A DNA stretch of 64,000 nt from Ptychodera flava (taxonomy: Eukaryota; Hemichordata; Enteropneusta; Ptychoderidae). This document shows positions 49,441 through 64,000 of the stretch, piece after piece (the stretch's first letter is position 1; each line of letters begins with the position of its first letter). The position numbers and the translations under genes are program-made. The notes beneath the pieces were generated by a model. That model was not told the DNA's origin, ran no database searches, and saw only the letters and a program-made list of their open reading frames with translations. The DNA lies in NCBI RefSeq assembly GCF_041260155.1, contig NC_091933.1:20675599-20739598 (forward strand), written 5' to 3'.

Positions 49441-50317
49441 AGGTCACAATTCTATTTGGCTTCGATCTTTATGTACAGTTGGTAATTATTTTTAGTCAAC
49501 TTGCATTTTCTGAATTCTTCGGTGATTATAAATCATGTAGGGTTCGTGATGTTGTCTGCTTTGCACAAACGTACTCGGCAGTCCAATAACTGCCAAAACA
49601 ACAAAGTTTTCGGTAAATCTATGCATAAGACATTTCAATAACCTTAATCTTTCCAACAACTAGAGCAATTATAACAGAAATAGTAAGCAAAATAAGCATG
49701 AGTTGCATGAAAATAAATGCAATATTTGACAAAAACTATCAGTTACTGGAAATAAAGTAGACAGTAAATTTCAAATACAGCTGTACCGTAGGGTTATGGA
49801 AGGTACTGACTACTGTCATTCTTAAGAATGTCAGCTTGAATACACTTTTCCGCCAAATTACACATTTGCGCTATCCTACCTTTCAAAGATGTCGAATGTT
49901 TTGAGTAGTCGATGATGCAATCTCCTATCTGCATCGTGTTTTTTACATTTTGACTACATTACGTCGACCGTTCGTGCAGTTTAATTACGAGTATTGTATT
50001 CAGTTAATACTGCCGAAACGCAAGATGGGGGCTTTTCGGCGAAACCGTTTTATGTTGCCGCCTTTCCGTAAACACAGATAATCTCTTTCGTTGCAGCAGA
50101 TGTCAAGAAACTAAAGAGTGTGAGATGATTGCTAATTTTTGTGCGCATGATGTAGTTTACGAGCTTTCCTTGCAATTCCCCCAGTTGGTCACTGTTTGCT
50201 GTCTTGCGTTTGAAGAGTGCATCTCGACGTGAAAATCTTGATCAGAACTTAAGCATAACAAATCATCACTATTTAAAAACATCAATGGTTGATGTGGTAT
50301 TCTTGACTGGGTGTCAT

Positions 50318-50350
50318 ACTCTGTGAGTTCGAACCCGATTGAAACCACCG
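50318..50350 (+). mobile_element. tRNA-derived SINE remnant
   Basis: B-box-like GAGTTCGAACCCGATTGAAA, the same head-to-body junction as the element at 32370-32470 (there on the minus strand). Only this part is recognisable. Confidence 0.4.
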
Positions 50351-51559
50351 TAATTGGTAACCACCCAGCATTTTTCGCTAGTATTTAGATCGTTGGGCCA
50401 ATCATATAATTTTCAATGATTTGTTGACAACACGTAAAGCCCCGTTTTCTGTTTCTTTTTTTACCGTTTGCTTATCAGACAGTACTAACCTTTTTGAGAA
50501 GAGATGTTTTGAACCATCATCAAGGCATATTGCCTTTGGCAATTTCATTATTTTAATCCTTGGCTATGGCTTTGGTCCATTGTTCACCACCTGATGTATA
50601 TTCGCTCAGGGCGCCCCTATATAATAGCAAGTCAAAATTTATTTAGATGGTAAAATCTAAGTTGTATGTTCGTCAAAAATGTTGAAGATTGTCTTGTGGT
50701 CACACTTCGGTAAGCACTTTATGCTTTTACTTAAAATCATTATATTGAAACACTAAGAAAAGATACAGCAAAAGGTGTTTTGGGTGAGACGTATGGCCCA
50801 AAGCGTGAGCGATGTTTATAAGTCTAACCTAAAAAATCTGTTTAAATACATAAACCTGATTTTTGAACATCATTATCCGAACTCTTCGATACTAAATAAT
50901 GTTAAACCTAATGTAATGTCAATGCTAACCTTTGTTGTATGTGTACTCTGAAAATTCAAAACCATATCAAAAGGACCGTATGTTGTACATTTAGAAATTA
51001 TACTATGATAGTTTAGGCACCGGCTTCAAAGGTGGCATCACAAACTTTATGAATTATTGAACGACAACGCATTCAACATGGTAATGTCTTCGTAGGAATG
51101 AAAGTTTGAGGCAGTCGCGATAATTGTGATGCAGGAGAGACAAAATATAGACGAAACTTTTGCTGTGATAAAAACTATGCACAGGAAGTTTGGACCGGAC
51201 AGTGACCACTGAGTCAGAAAGATTACTTCTTGGCTACGAATTTACATTGCGAAACCATTTTAGTGTTATTCAAATGCTACCAGGATACCTATTCACACCA
51301 TCTGGTTTTTGTTTCTTTAACAAAAGAAGTTGATATGTTGTAAACACTCACCATCTGGTTTTCTCAGTTGAACAAAAGAAGTCGGTATGCCTTCTCATCA
51401 AAGTCCACATTGAGTTAAGCCTATTTTAAGAGAATTTGGAAAATCATGAGGTAAGAATACCGACCAGGGGGGACATCATTCTGTACAGAAATCACATTAT
51501 CGACTGAGAAAATCTTATATGTCTGACGATACGTGTTACACCCCATCTGCATAATGTCC

Positions 51560-51630
51560 TATAAATACAGCTCTTTTAAGAAGGCACTCACACAACCGGG
51601 CAGGAAAGTTTCGTCATATCAGCCGATAAG
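51560..51630 (+). promoter_or_regulatory. CTL-D TATA box and 5' UTR exon
   Basis: TATAAATA at 51560-51567; 5' UTR exon ends CATATCAGCCGATAAG|GTAATG at 51630; the next exon begins after TTTCAG at 51887. Nearly identical in design to the CTL-C promoter in spite of strong divergence around it. Confidence 0.78.
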
Positions 51631-51901
51631 GTAATGTCCTTCAGACAGTATTTCTATTCATTGTTTTCGTAAAATTCCGTCTCTCTAGCTTCACATTATA
51701 TTATATTATCCAGACGCAGATGATGCTACGAATACACCTTGAAACATTTTCCTAGCTTTTGTAGACATGACATAACATGATGACGTTTGTAATGGTACTA
51801 ATGAATATTTTCTTTAAAAAACCCAATTCATGCCCCATCCCCCAAAAATGAAACGGTTTGAAAAATATGTGGTTTTGTTGTTTCAGACACTTTGGTTCAA
51901 A

Positions 51902-54045
51902 ATGGATTTGAAACTGATTCTCGTCTTCTTTTCCGGAGTGGTTTCTGCTGCAGCAGAGGTAGTGTAACATATATGTCAACATTTTCTCCCTTAGCATTTT
52001 GTCAGCTTTGGTTAGGTTTTTGCAAGTAATGGTTATTAGGAGTACATTTAGCTACATTTCTCACAGTAAACAACATGGATAAAACTGTCGATATTCGCAC
52101 TGAAACGATGAAAATTCCAATGTCTACGTCTTATTTCTTTTATAATTTGCCGCACAGGACTGCGTACGTGAGTATAAATTTCTTATTCTTTTAAAATATT
52201 CTCCTGACAATCTGAAATAAACTTTGCCAACAATGAAAGACTGTGGCGTTATCCTATTGATGTCAGGTATATAGGACAGTAGGAAAGCGGGCGTAATTTA
52301 CAGTGGAATATACGAAAATACAATGCGAGCATACATGTAGGCTACTTTTCGCCATTCAAATGTTCATTCTAGATCATGAGAAGCCTATTCTTTATTAATA
52401 TTCTTGCTTTCAGCTCATTTCTGTGTATGTAAGAGGTACGAGGTGAACTGTGAAATGCCTGAAGATGCCAACGAAGGTGGATTAACATACTATCAGTATG
52501 CTCAGGCTCAATGTGCTGCACATAATGGTACCCTTGCCAACTTAGATACCGAGGAAATTGACACCATGGTTAGGACCTTCATCTCCAACCAAGAGCTTGA
52601 TGGACCTCCCTGCATCAACAAGCCATCATATGGATTCTTCATTGGCCTTACCGATGCTGACGAGGAAGGCAAATTTGTTTGGGGCAATGGAAACGTCATC
52701 TGCCCTGGTGACTTTGAAAACTGGGCTCCAGGTGAACCAAACAACAACACGAAACACGATCCTAATGGGCAGGACTATGTACAGCTTTGGTAAGTACAAC
52801 ACATATGAAGCCAAAAGGCGTTTACTATAACATTTTATCTCCATATCAGGACGAGCGCCAAAAAGCAGCGAAAAGGTTTAACGGCGATTTACATACAAAC
52901 ATTATCTTTTCCGGCAAAATCTTTATTTCGACGGTTTGTTATTGTGTAAGATTATTGTCAATGGAATAGCAAGAAGGGGGACCCAGCAAAAACTACATTA
53001 GCTACCAATGATGATACTGTGAAAAGTGAAGAGCTCGAGTTGTCTTCTTCATAGTTTCTGCTAGAGGAGAGCCGTATGTTAGTTTTAACTCATCGTTATC
53101 ATGTATCTTTAGTCTTAGTTGATTCAACATTTTCGCCGGTTATATAATTGTCACAGAATCGCATTTCTAAAAGTAGTGTTTGCTTTTATTGTGTGATTAT
53201 TATCGAAAGTTGAAAAATTGTAGTCATGAAAATTTTGATGAGCCCTTTGCTTTGCTTTGCTTTGGTGTGGTATGTTGTGCTTTAGGGCTCTCTATAAATT
53301 TGACTGCAAATTAAGTTGATATATTATGATTTTTCAAGTATGAAAAATATTTCGATATTAGCTCTTTACATCGATGTGGCCAAGGCAAATAATTAATGGC
53401 CACAATAATAATATACACGTAAAGCACTAAGCGTTTGGCATGTAATGTTGACCTTGACACTGTTGGATATATTTGATTTCCTTTGACTCAGGTACAGATT
53501 CGGTCACGATGGTTTGTGGGATGATGAATATTGCAATCATCGAATAAAGGGATACATCTGTGAATTTGATAGTAAGTGTAGAGCTTTCTTTCATCTCTCA
53601 TGAGGACCTGCATTTTCACGTGTGTCTATAAGAAAATTCATTTTCCTCTAACATAAACAGAACCATCGTGGACTAATATGTAAAACAAAACCAAAGAAAA
53701 ATTTCGCGCAGAGCTGATCACCCGATTTCATCATTAAAAGAATTTTCCACCGAACATCACAATGCGAACCAAGGAATAATTGAGCAATGAGATACATAAT
53801 TACTCATAAAGTGATTAGTATGAGATCAACGAGAAAGTTTTAAGTTTGTTTTAGTCGGTCGATCAATGAATCAATCACAATATATAGATACTTTATCAAT
53901 CAATAAATCAATCAATCGATTAAACAATCAGGTTTTACACATAGATCTATCTGTCTGTCTGTCCATCTATTGTCTATTAATTTAGCATACTTCATACATA
54001 GCTGGTTACGTATGTAAATACATACATACATACAAAAATACATAG

Positions 54046-54088
<43 letters not shown>

Positions 54089-54325
54089 CATACATACACA
54101 TGCAGAGAGAGAGAGACAGAGACAGGCAGGCAGACAGACTTACAGAGACAGATAGACAGAGACAAACAAACAAACACACAAACAAACAAACGAACAAACA
54201 AACCATCAGCCGGACAGACCGCCATCTTCAAGGTGACGTTTATAATTCGCAAATGTGCAATCGTTGTAAGAGATTCTCTCTTTATGTCTCTGACAGCATA
54301 TTGCTGTTGCAGTGACGCACCATAG
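51902..54325 (+). CDS. Secreted C-type lectin CTL-D (one domain cysteine replaced by Tyr)
   Basis: Exons: 51902-51958 (signal, MDLKLILVFFSGVVS...), 52158-52167 (10-nt microexon), 52414-52789 (lectin domain), 53492-53571 (80 nt), 54297-54325 (TAG). Total 552 nt, a 183-residue unbroken frame. The domain has HFCVCKRYEVNCEMP, GEPNNN (EPN motif), WDDEYC and YICEFD; the tail is TYCCCSDAP. Where CTL-A and C read GQDCVQLW this gene reads GQDYVQLW (TAT for TGT), removing the partner of the cysteine in WDDEYC, a conserved disulfide of the fold. Expected role: extracellular mannose-type binding, with fold stability in doubt. Intron 4 holds CATA repeats. Confidence 0.9.
54013..54200. repeat. (CATA)n, (GACA)n and (AAAC)n repeats in CTL-D intron 4
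   Basis: Successive blocks CATACATA, GAGACAGGCAGG and ACAAACAAACAA. The overlapping reading frames are low-complexity artefacts. Confidence 0.9.
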
Positions 54326-54469
54326 AACATGTTTCCATGACGTTCCTTGAACGGTGCAACGTGAGCTTCGACTGGAACTACTTCTTATAAAGAAACAATT
54401 GGTGGTGGACCAACTTCAACTTGAGAAACAACTTCAGCATTGTAAGAGACAAACTAGAATTATTCAAAT

Positions 54470-54475
54470 AATAAA
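54470..54475 (+). terminator. Polyadenylation signal of CTL-D
   Basis: AATAAA 145 bases after the CTL-D stop. Confidence 0.55.
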
Positions 54476-54546
54476 GTATTCAATACTGAAAATATTCGTT
54501 AGTCTCGCACAACATTTTTCATACAGATTTAGTTCTTTTCATATCG

Positions 54547-54547
54547 T

Positions 54548-54593
<46 letters not shown>

Positions 54594-54604
54594 AAATGTA
54601 TACA

Positions 54605-54676
<72 letters not shown>
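54547..54676. repeat. (TA)n microsatellite
   Basis: Long AT dinucleotide tract with one short interruption (CACAAAATGTATACAATG), just downstream of CTL-D. Confidence 0.95.
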
Positions 54677-54678
<2 letters not shown>

Positions 54679-55028
54679 GGTGTTGAGGGCAAGTCAACTT
54701 TGGACAGTCTTCGGTCAACGCTTCAGTCTGTAGTCACGTCAACTTATGTATTGCGAGGAGGGACGGACAATTTTCGAACTGACTATTGTTTCCAAAGTGT
54801 TTTGGGTGAAAGTCGGCCGGTTTTTAATAGTAACACTGACAGTCGCTTTTAAAGCTGTATTTCGTCGTTCTGGCATGCGAAATTCCCAAAATGTGATCTA
54901 AACTTGCGGACAAATATGTATTTGAATTTTAATAGGAGGATATATACTGACGTCATTTGCAAACAGCTATATTTCACGTTTTGAAAGAGAAACACAAAGG
55001 GACCCCCACTGAAAATGGTAAATGTTAG

Positions 55029-55236
55029 CTATATATGATTTCCCCGCCATGAAAAACTTTGGCACCATTTCACAAGTGGTATGGCACAAACTGATGACGT
55101 CAAATCGCCGTGCACAAAACACAGACGCCTTGTAATTATGGCACTGTGTATTGTGTACGGCTATTTGACGTCATCAGTATGCGGCTATACCACTTGTAAA
55201 ATGTGCCAAAACTTTCGTCAGTGACTGACGATATAT
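55029..55236. mobile_element. Long foldback element
   Basis: The two halves are imperfect reverse complements over about 90 bases each: TTTGGCACCATTTCACAAGT, TGATGACGTCAAAT and CACAAAACACAGACGCC on the left mirror GGCACTGTGTATTGTGTACGG, ATTTGACGTCATCA and ACTTGTAAAATGTGCCAAA on the right. Likely a foldback MITE; I could not fix a target duplication. Each half carries TGACGTCA. Confidence 0.65.
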
Positions 55237-55239
55237 AAA

Positions 55240-56518
55240 TATCAATAAAATCCATCGCTCAATAGATGTTGACGAGTAGCCTATACAGATTGTTAAAGTC
55301 TTTTCTCGAGGAACACATATGCCCTATATGCTCCCGTCAAGTTGACATTCATGTACTACTACGGTAACTCTCTTCACCTGAACTCGAGGGTATTACTGGG
55401 GAATTGCGCCAACTTTTGTCGCGAACAGTAGTCGACGTACTACGACGGTGTCAAGTCCTCGACAGACATCGGAGATAGCACGGAGCCGTAATACTTACGA
55501 TATTGGACACGAATACGCCGGGTATTGAGGTTAATGACCTTATTTACGAAACGGAAACTCCGCTCGAGTTACAACTTGCTCTCTGAGAAAGTCTCTTTCG
55601 ATGAATAAATTTCATTTCTAATTTATTACAATTCAAGTTTACTTTCTTTGGCTTTCTACCTTTACTCTTATGGGAAATACTCATTGTATTCTAATGACAC
55701 GCCATCTCGTGATACAATAGCTATCCATTCTTAAACAGCACTCCCCACGCCACATAACACTTGCTCTCAGCAATGTTTATTTCCACGAACTCCTAAATTT
55801 GCGATGTTTCTGTCAGAACCAACCAGGCGGTTCTGACTTGACTATATTTTGCAATCTTATATGTCTGTTTCAGGTTTGACTGGCATAAAAAGTTTTGTCT
55901 TTTTCACGCTCAACACTAACCCCACGAAGCGATTTGCGGCATCTTTGTTTTTGGAAATCAAAGATGAATATTAGACATGTAAAAACATGACCTTGCTCGC
56001 TGTGACCAGGTGATACCTTCGGTATATGCAAATTATTATTGATCACTATCGATTTTTATCCATGGACTTCAAACAATGGGGGCAAAGACTGGTTGCTTCT
56101 GCAGAACCTAATGTTTAATAACGACCATTGCCTATTCAGGTACGTTGCGACTGGGATGGACAAACGAATCCAGTGGTTAATGTGATAAATATTCAGATAT
56201 TAAAAATGCTCCACAGTGTAATTTGCATATCTCCTCCACGGTCAATACCCCGTATAAAAACACAAGGAGTTTGATCAATCTTCATGCGGAGATAAACTGT
56301 ACAGCCAAATGACCAACCAACTTTTAAAATGTCTATTTGACTTAAGCAAAATATAAAAATAACACTGTTTTAGGGTAAAGGTACAACATCAAAACATTAT
56401 ACGCACTCACACTGTGTGCCATGGAAATCTGGGGAAATCCTTCAGGAAGTTTTCTTCAACATTTGATAGACTGGAAAACCAGTCGCCCGAGGGCGCTCTC
56501 TACGAGGAGGGGAGCGTA
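55240..56518. other. Intergenic DNA, no gene seen
   Basis: No open frame of 60 codons or more and no recognised element ends. Confidence 0.55.
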
Positions 56519-56528
56519 GGGAGCGTCC

Positions 56529-57723
56529 ATGTTAAATACCTGGAAGTCACTTAGACTTACAAGAGTGAATCTGCCAACATCAAAACAGAATCTTCTTAGA
56601 GAAGTTCTGTGGTATAACGACAATATTAAGAATGAAGGAAGTGTCCTCTTTTATGACAAATGGTCAAAGAGTGGAATTTTAAGGCTTAGGGACATCTGGA
56701 ATGATGACAGAAATGACTGGCTTCAACAATGGGAAATAATTGCAAAAATTAGAGGAGGTACAAATAGACATGTGCAAGAGGAAATCAAAACAGAGTATGA
56801 AACACTCCTCAATGCTATTCCAGATTCCTGGAAACAAATCATTTCTTCAAACATCCAAAATGAAGAAAACTATGATATCTTAGACTTAGAGAATTATGGT
56901 CTGACAAAAAGTGAGGTCAAAACCAAGTCACTTTATTGGAAATTAGTTGATAAGAAATGGCATGCAGTCAGAGGTCAGATTGGTCAAAAATGGGCTGAGA
57001 ATCTAAGTCTTACTGACAGTTACAAAGCTACTCTATTCAGCCGTCTTAATTCAACAGAAATTGTCAGCAATTCAGTAAATGATTTAAATTGGAAGATTTT
57101 CCATCGAGGCCTAGTCACAGGAAGCTTGGCCAAAACTTTCAATTTAAGTGATGGGAAATGCCATATTTGTGGCCAAGAAGAAACACTGGAACACATCTTA
57201 TTTGAGTGTAAATATGTTAAAGAAATCTGGCAGAAATGTATTTCTTTCTTTGTCAGAAACCACAACTTTGATAATAATATCAATATCAAAAGATTAGCGA
57301 TTGCAGGAATCGAAAATGATAATAATGCAACATCTGACATTATTTACTGTATTACTTCCTTTGTAAAATATACAGTTTGGAATATTCGAAATTCAGTTAC
57401 TCTTGATGGGATTAAAGTTTCCCTTCAATCCTATGTCATGCAATTGAAATGTCATCTCTCCTCATGGATGAATACATTGTATTTCATTTATAAGATGATG
57501 AACAAAACTGAGGATTTTATCACAAAGTTTTCAAGCCTTGTAAGACTGGAAGGAGAAGAATGCATCCTGAATGCATTCATATGATAATCTTTGTAATCAA
57601 ACAGCTAATTATTTGTTTTTTCACACAAGAGGCATTGTAATTTTAACGCATTCACAGTTATGTAGATTTGTTTTATTTGTGACTATGTTGAAATAAATTT
57701 ATCTTTTTCAAAAAAAAAAAAAA
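56529..57723 (+). mobile_element. Young 5'-truncated L1/Tx1-like LINE
   Basis: Flanked by a perfect 10-bp duplication GGGAGCGTCC (56519-56528; 57724-57733) and ending in AATAAATTTATC... then poly(A) from about 57711. The open 351-codon frame (56529-57584) is the C-terminal part of ORF2: a zinc-knuckle region CHICGQEETLEHILFEC after WKIFHRGL, as in L1/Tx1-type LINEs. The reverse transcriptase and endonuclease are absent (5' truncation). The intact frame, clean poly(A) and perfect duplication point to recent insertion. It sits downstream of the transporter gene's 3' end. Confidence 0.88.
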
Positions 57724-57733
57724 GGGAGCGTCC

Positions 57734-58658
57734 TCGAGCGACGGATTTTTCAGTCTAGGGCTTTGAAAGACCGTATAACACAGAAAGGATAGCTTTCAGG
57801 TTTTTTCATGTTAGAAATATACTTTATTTCTCACAATATATACTTTCTTGATGGGTTAAAACATTGTGCAGTCAATATTCCACGCACAGATTGATATTTC
57901 TGTAACTATTTTGATTAAACGTTCTAGTATGTGTTAGATAGTCAGTGTCAACTGTTTTCTGATTCGTTGATGAGATCAAAGTTCTCTCACAGTGGCTGAA
58001 GCTGACACAGAGGACACTCTTCATTGAGGTTGTAAAAATGGCGTCCTGAGCCCGTCTACAGGCAGGAGAACTTGTACAAGAAGAAGATGATTTTCAAAGG
58101 AGGCGACAGACCTGTTTTCTGACTGGGGAGTTGCAAGTAACATCGTTCGAAAGGTGTCAGTGTTCCCGATCAAGTCTACATCGGACGGATTTCAAAGTTG
58201 GCACACTGTACTATTGGTCTCGAGAAATATACTGAGAAAAACACTCCTTGATACAATTTTCTCGGGCCAGTAGGCACCAGACTTATCTATTCGTCGTTAC
58301 ATGATTTGTTCTGGTTCGCGGCACAGAATGTGGAGCGCTATAAATGTTATTAGGGTCACGGCAGTGTTACGTATGTATGCTCCATAAGGGTACTCAAGAG
58401 TCGTTTTCAAGATATCCCGGGTTAAGCTTTCAAAAAAAGCTTTTGTATCAAATGTTCATGACGTAAAAATGAAACGGAAATACTACAGGATGCCTGTTCG
58501 TCCAGTGAGAGAATGTTTCAAACTAAAAGCACCGCTTCAGTTCAGTTTTACTGTTAAGTTTGCCATCTGGTCGCCATATTTTACCGCGAAAAACAATCTA
58601 GGGGAAAATCCAATTTATCATGGCATTAATCCCCTGATATTCATCGTTCAAACAGTCT
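57734..58658. other. 3' flank and likely 3' UTR of the transporter gene
   Basis: No separate gene seen. TTTATT (AATAAA on the minus strand) at 57833-57838 is a candidate polyadenylation signal for the transporter, which would give a 3' UTR of about 820 bases. Confidence 0.45.
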
Positions 58659-62869
<4,211 letters not shown>

Positions 62870-63023
62870 GATGAAGCTGATGAAAAAATCTCCTAACCTT
62901 CAGCTGAAAGAAACATTTCAATATTGGTATAACAAAGTCTGTTACTTGTCGATTTATAGTAAAATTGTACCCACTCAGATGCACACACATAGACACAGAC
63001 ACAGACACACATACACAGACACA

Positions 63024-63357
<334 letters not shown>

Positions 63358-63709
63358 AAGGGACATAAGCTGTAACTTCTGGCAACTTTTTCAGTATTCT
63401 TGTTATGTATATCAACTACAGTGTCTGACCCTCATCCGTTTGTCATGCTGAAATTTCGAGTAATCTTTTTGTCAACACAGCTTGTATGTGTGTAGTGATC
63501 ATTGTTTATTGTTTACAAATGAGTTCTAGTCCGGACTTGAATACAGTTTTTAACGATAACAATGGAGATTATACTCATATAGGTTGTGTGGATATGCTAA
63601 ATACTTGGCATTAAATTACAGTTTAGGGATTCAATGCAGAAAGTGTAGGGAAACCACAAAACAAAAGTTCTGAAAAAATAGCCAAAAGATACTGCTTATG
63701 GAGCTGTAA

Positions 63710-63830
63710 ATGTAACGTTTTGTTTTACTCAGAGTAATTTTATATATAATATAATATTTTATATATATAATATATATATAGTTTACAGATGTCCCTGTTG
63801 GAAATTACGGTGCTCGAAACTAAAAGAAGA

Positions 63831-63878
<48 letters not shown>

Positions 63879-64000
63879 GTACGTATATGCAAATATGTTG
63901 CGTGTCTGTGACGTTGCGTGTGTATATACCTTAATCGCTGACAAGCAAGCCTCGTTCTTTAAATTAAGTGTAACGTTTTGTTTTACTCAGAGTAATTTTC
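63710..64000 (+). repeat. Tandem repeat unit (~258 bp) and start of the next copy
   Basis: TGTAACGTTTTGTTTTACTC at about 63711 recurs at 63969. Between them lies copy 2 of the 63142-63357 repeat (63782-63966; TTACAGATGTCCCTGTTGG, GGTGCTCGAAACTAAAA, (TA)n, ATGCAAATATGTTGCGTG, CAAGCCTCGTTCTTTAAATT). The array runs off the window. It may be a minisatellite or a tandemly arranged element. Confidence 0.8.

Larger units (their letters stand above)
49450..51630 (+). repeat. Upstream arm of CTL-D in the inverted duplication
   Basis: Partner of 45580-48000, also sharing 49500-50160 with 38740-39410 in inverted orientation. It carries a SINE fragment near 50318 that the CTL-C side lacks. Confidence 0.8.

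Noticed and set aside
54006-54330. Cys/Val/Tyr-rich frames near the CTL-D intron
   Set aside because: They lie on CATA and AAAC repeats opposite to the lectin; low-complexity artefacts.
56529-57584. 351-codon frame as a host gene
   Set aside because: Zinc-knuckle pattern, poly(A) tail and flanking target duplication show it is a truncated LINE.

Overview
The window is animal nuclear DNA. Coding sequence is split into short exons with GT-AG introns, promoters carry TATA boxes, AATAAA signals follow the stops, and the rest is AT-rich DNA full of LINEs, MITE-like elements, a tRNA-derived SINE and long (TA)n and (CA)n tracts. No species can be named from sequence alone. A marine invertebrate is my guess, because the window holds a cluster of secreted C-type lectins, diverse young and old transposons, and two arms of a repeat that differ as alleles of a very polymorphic species would.

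Layout. (1) 1-28858 is a very large inverted repeat. The left arm (1-13781) and right arm (15138-28858) mirror each other around a unique spacer (13782-15137). Each arm carries, from the outside in, lectin CTL-A, nested TTAA-flanked transposons, a foldback hAT-like element, one conserved but unidentified exon, lectin CTL-B and a 5'-truncated CR1/L2-like LINE. The left copies look healthy. The right copy of CTL-A is frameshifted and has lost its normal stop. Whether this is a real palindrome or two haplotypes joined head to head in assembly is the main open question. (2) 28657-35425 holds a direct segmental duplication of the 5' part of the CTL-A locus; the second copy keeps promoter-side exons but has lost almost all of its lectin domain. 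Between the copies lie a SINE and a Penelope-like reverse transcriptase remnant. (3) 35.4-41.3 kb is transposon-rich spacer DNA with a third copy of a lectin-upstream unit. (4) 41.5-54.5 kb holds two intact head-to-head lectins, CTL-C (minus) and CTL-D (plus), in an old diverged inverted duplication that includes their TATA boxes and 5' UTR exons. (5) 54.5-58.6 kb holds a foldback element and a young 5'-truncated L1/Tx1-like LINE. (6) 58659-62869 (minus) is a complete four-exon monocarboxylate-transporter-like (SLC16) gene of 512 residues; upstream are microsatellites and a tandem repeat.

The four lectins share one gene plan: a 5' UTR exon, a signal-peptide exon, a 10-13 nt microexon, one large C-type lectin exon carrying an EPN sugar-binding motif, an 80-nt exon with WDD and the last domain cysteine, and a tiny terminal exon encoding three consecutive cysteines. 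CTL-B, CTL-C and CTL-D assemble in frame to 182, 185 and 183 residues. They probably act outside the cell as sugar-binding, likely mannose-type, recognition proteins; the transporter is unrelated. Exon joins were made by eye from splice consensus and reading phase and have not been tested against transcripts.
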